Shown here in pieces: positions 62,001 to 64,000 of a stretch of 64,000 nucleotides of DNA. The DNA is from Hydractinia symbiolongicarpus (taxonomy: Eukaryota > Cnidaria > Hydrozoa > Anthoathecata > Hydractiniidae), in assembly GCF_029227915.1 (NCBI RefSeq), contig NC_079876.1, positions 35,693,828-35,757,827 of the forward strand. The letters run 5' to 3'. A program made the position numbers and the translations under genes. A model generated the notes under the pieces. It was given only the letters and a program-made list of their open reading frames with translations, was not told where the DNA came from and searched no databases. The first letter of the stretch is position 1. Every line of letters begins with the position of its first letter.

Positions 62001-63707
62001 CATTAAAAACCCTCTTGAAACACTTAATAGGATTCTGATTTGGGTTTTAATTGTCCTGGGTACAATATTCGGGAGTAGTGTACACTAAAAGAGAGTGTAA
62101 GAGCAATTTAGAAGCTGAGCCTGTTGGCAATTTTCACAGCGATTGTTGAAATTTGGTATTGTTATACAAAAGAATTGTGGGTAAACCACATATTTTTTAT
62201 GTTTGTGAAGTTAACGCTATAATCTTTTATCTCTGGTTGCTGTAAAGAAAGAAACTACCAAGTCCTTGGAATTGCTTTTTTACTTGAGATCTTTTTTTGA
62301 TAAACAAATAATTTCTTTTTTTAGTGCACCTCCTCCAGCTCCAAAAATTTTAAAAAGGTATGTTTTTGGTATATTAAGATAAGGATGGAAAACCAATAAT
62401 TCATGTAGTCTCTCTTTCAGGCATTTTCTCCTGTAGGAATCACATACACCATTTTCAAGTTATGACGAAATAGAACATATAAGCTGCTGCCAAATTAGCA
62501 AAAAGTGTTATGTTTAATTTGTGTTGATTTCATTTACTAGTCGATAAAGCCCGTGTAAAAATCCACTGAGGCAAAATAAAAATGAAAAAAACCCAAAAAA
62601 TGTTTTAAGAAATTTGTATACCTGTTGCCTTTATTGTATAGATCTTAAAACGCTGATCAAAAAAATGTATAGGATCGTGTACTTTTGAGAAACATTGCAG
62701 AAATATTGGGTTTAAAGGTTTTTTGATGACATCATCAACCTGTCCATTCTGAAACGGTTTTGGGGACCCAGGTTTAGAAAAATTACCCAAATTGGTCCTA
62801 GGTGGTCCCTAGTTACCCACACAGTGAAAAATCATTGACATCACCACCTTGTTTCCAAGTTATTGGCCTGAACGTTTTAGGTGCATTGTAATGGCTTCAT
62901 TAATTTAATATAAGATATTGACGTTACAGTAGTTTATTGACGTCGCTCCTTAACGTCAGGAAATTTGACGTATTAGACATGCATTTTTTGGCACCATCAA
63001 AGGAAAATGAACACATTCACTTTGCCTGTTACGGACAGACACAGTCCCTGTGTTATTATATAGATTCATGTAGAAGATAAATTTTTTGAATAATTTAAAG
63101 TAGTGTTATAATTCACTAGAAAAGGTCAAAATAAAGGCATGAAACACTCAGTAAAAAGTTCGAAACACAACTAAATGTAACTTTAAACATATCATCAAAA
63201 TCATAAGTTAAACAGCCAATCAAAGGAAATATAATTTTCTTTAGCAATTGGGAGTTGTTTAATGTTCTTAATTGTTACAAGAAACATCAAATCAAAATTA
63301 TAAACGCTTCTCAAATTGAACTACCTTGCGTTTGAAAAAACAGAATCCTTGTTTTCTTAAATAATATTTTTCTTGCAGATATTTTAATTGCCTGAAGCCT
63401 CATAGAAAATTTAAAGCACTCACAAAATATACACCATATTGCACTTGGTGCAATGCAATAACTAGTACCCTAGAGAATAGAGCTTTGTCCTTTAATACCT
63501 GACATACCAAACTAACATTTAATTAAACTGACTGTTTTAAACACTAATGTGTTGTTGATAGAGAATAATTTATACATGCGTGTGAACACCAAAAAAATGC
63601 AATAAATAACAAGCAGTCATTTATTATATAGAATATTACACAATCATAATTCTTCTTTCTAGACGAGAATCAAAGTCACCAGAGCGTTCTTCCAAACGAA
63701 GCAGTAG
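56068..63707 (+). CDS. ZRANB2: ZRANB2 orthologue, RanBP2-type zinc finger splicing protein (3' end beyond window)
   Basis: Ten exons join in phase: 56068-56120, 56925-56977, 57562-57667, 59153-59235, 59686-59762, 59854-59901, 60130-60162, 61444-61532, 62325-62357 and 63663-63707. They encode 206 residues, and the last donor (AG|GTAGGT) shows that more follows. Zinc finger 1 is GDWICDEGSCQNLNFARR with NECNRCG (residues about 11-35). Finger 2 is NDWQCSKCGNINWARR with TCNVCN (about 66-92). Then come GYGGGF, EREDSDGEFDEFGRKKKKFR, an acidic tract with DLSKYDL, and the start of an Arg/Ser domain (SKSPERSSKRSS). All eight zinc cysteines are present. In animals this nuclear protein binds single-stranded RNA at GGU motifs and affects splice-site choice. 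Introns carry several transposon insertions. Confidence 0.95.
56204..56796. mobile_element. 593-bp MITE in ZRANB2 intron 1
   Basis: The left end AAAGGGGAAGTTCGGT is the exact reverse complement of the right end ACCGAACTTCCCCTTT. There is no transposase. The element lies wholly inside the first intron. Confidence 0.82.
57823..58956. mobile_element. TIR element of 1.1 kb in ZRANB2 intron 3
   Basis: The ends TACTGTATTTTCCGGTATAT and TACCTTATTTTCTGGTATAT are inverted relative to each other. Subterminal copies of ATAACCCGCAC occur on both sides (57860 region and 58868-58930). The short frame at 57870-58178 has no recognised domain. Superfamily not determined; no clear target duplication. Confidence 0.72.
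62537..63063. repeat. Dispersed repeat family R1, most complete copy
   Basis: It starts CTAGTCGATAAAGCCCGTG and ends near TGTGTTATTATATAG, lying in ZRANB2 intron 9. It has matching copies at 51480-51960 and, shorter, at 50468-50640. No coding frame survives. It may be a non-autonomous element with conserved ends. Confidence 0.8.
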
Positions 63708-64000
63708 GTAGGTCAAAAAGAACAATTGTGCGGAGCTTTACATAGTTTTAAATAAAAGTCTTACTTATAGTTGTAGGTTCAGCTATGAATGATGATGGTT
63801 AAGTTTTATGAGGGTAATCTTTACCCTCTTAAAATGTAATAAGTTTGAAATAAATTAATATAAAGCAAGCATTCGTTCTGACAGTTTTCTGCTTTTGTTA
63901 CTCCACTAAATGTATCCTATCCTACGCTACCATGCATGTTTTTCAAAGCAAGTACATTGTATATGTCTGTCTACAACAATAAAATATATGTCTGTCCAAG

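Overview
The window looks like eukaryotic, probably cnidarian (hydrozoan-like) genomic DNA. It is AT-rich. Its genes are split into short exons with GTAAGT/TTTAG-type splice sites, and between them lies a dense mix of broken LINE, Ty3/gypsy, PIF/Harbinger and other DNA-transposon copies, SINEs and MITE-like elements. Species cannot be named from the sequence; the cnidarian call is inference from gene content and repeat style. I see no bacterial operons, rRNA genes, intact tRNA genes or CRISPR arrays.

Four host gene loci can be reconstructed exon by exon. (1) 11.1-14.2 kb, plus strand: an astacin metalloprotease followed by a complete six-cysteine kringle domain, carrying one in-frame stop and one frameshift. 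(2) 18.3-24.6 kb: a tail-to-tail inverted duplication of about 2.2-2.4 kb. Each arm has its own TATA box, 5' UTR exon, three coding exons and poly(A) signal, and encodes a secreted protein with an acidic front part and a strongly basic, cysteine-free Tyr/Arg/Gly-rich tail. (3) 34.1-27.1 kb, minus strand: a ten-exon gene for a 609-residue FYB/ADAP-like adaptor, with tyrosine-acidic motifs, a charged Lys/Glu helix and an SH3-like fold. One of its introns holds a 47-bp minisatellite of 14 units that recopies the gene's own 5' splice site. (4) 56.1 kb to the right edge, plus strand: the first ten exons of the splicing-related RanBP2-type zinc finger protein ZRANB2, cut by the window end.

Mobile DNA fills much of the rest. 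There are two CR1/L2/Jockey-type LINE pieces (0.36-2.9 kb and 51.96-53.73 kb, the second holding an 11-unit 53-bp satellite). A DDE transposase fossil lies at 34.56-37.01 kb, with a relative at 7.7-8.2 kb. A Ty3/gypsy pol remnant lies at 44.0-42.97 kb. A PIF/Harbinger element with TAA target duplications lies at 47.06-48.70 kb; its transposase is broken but its MADF-like gene has no visible lesion. Several TIR elements sit at 40.05-40.92, 56.20-56.80 and 57.82-58.96 kb. There are also two related tRNA-derived SINEs, dispersed repeat families and small hairpin MITEs. The most promising items for follow-up are the inverted pair of Tyr/Arg-rich secreted proteins and the splice-site-copying minisatellite in the FYB-like gene.
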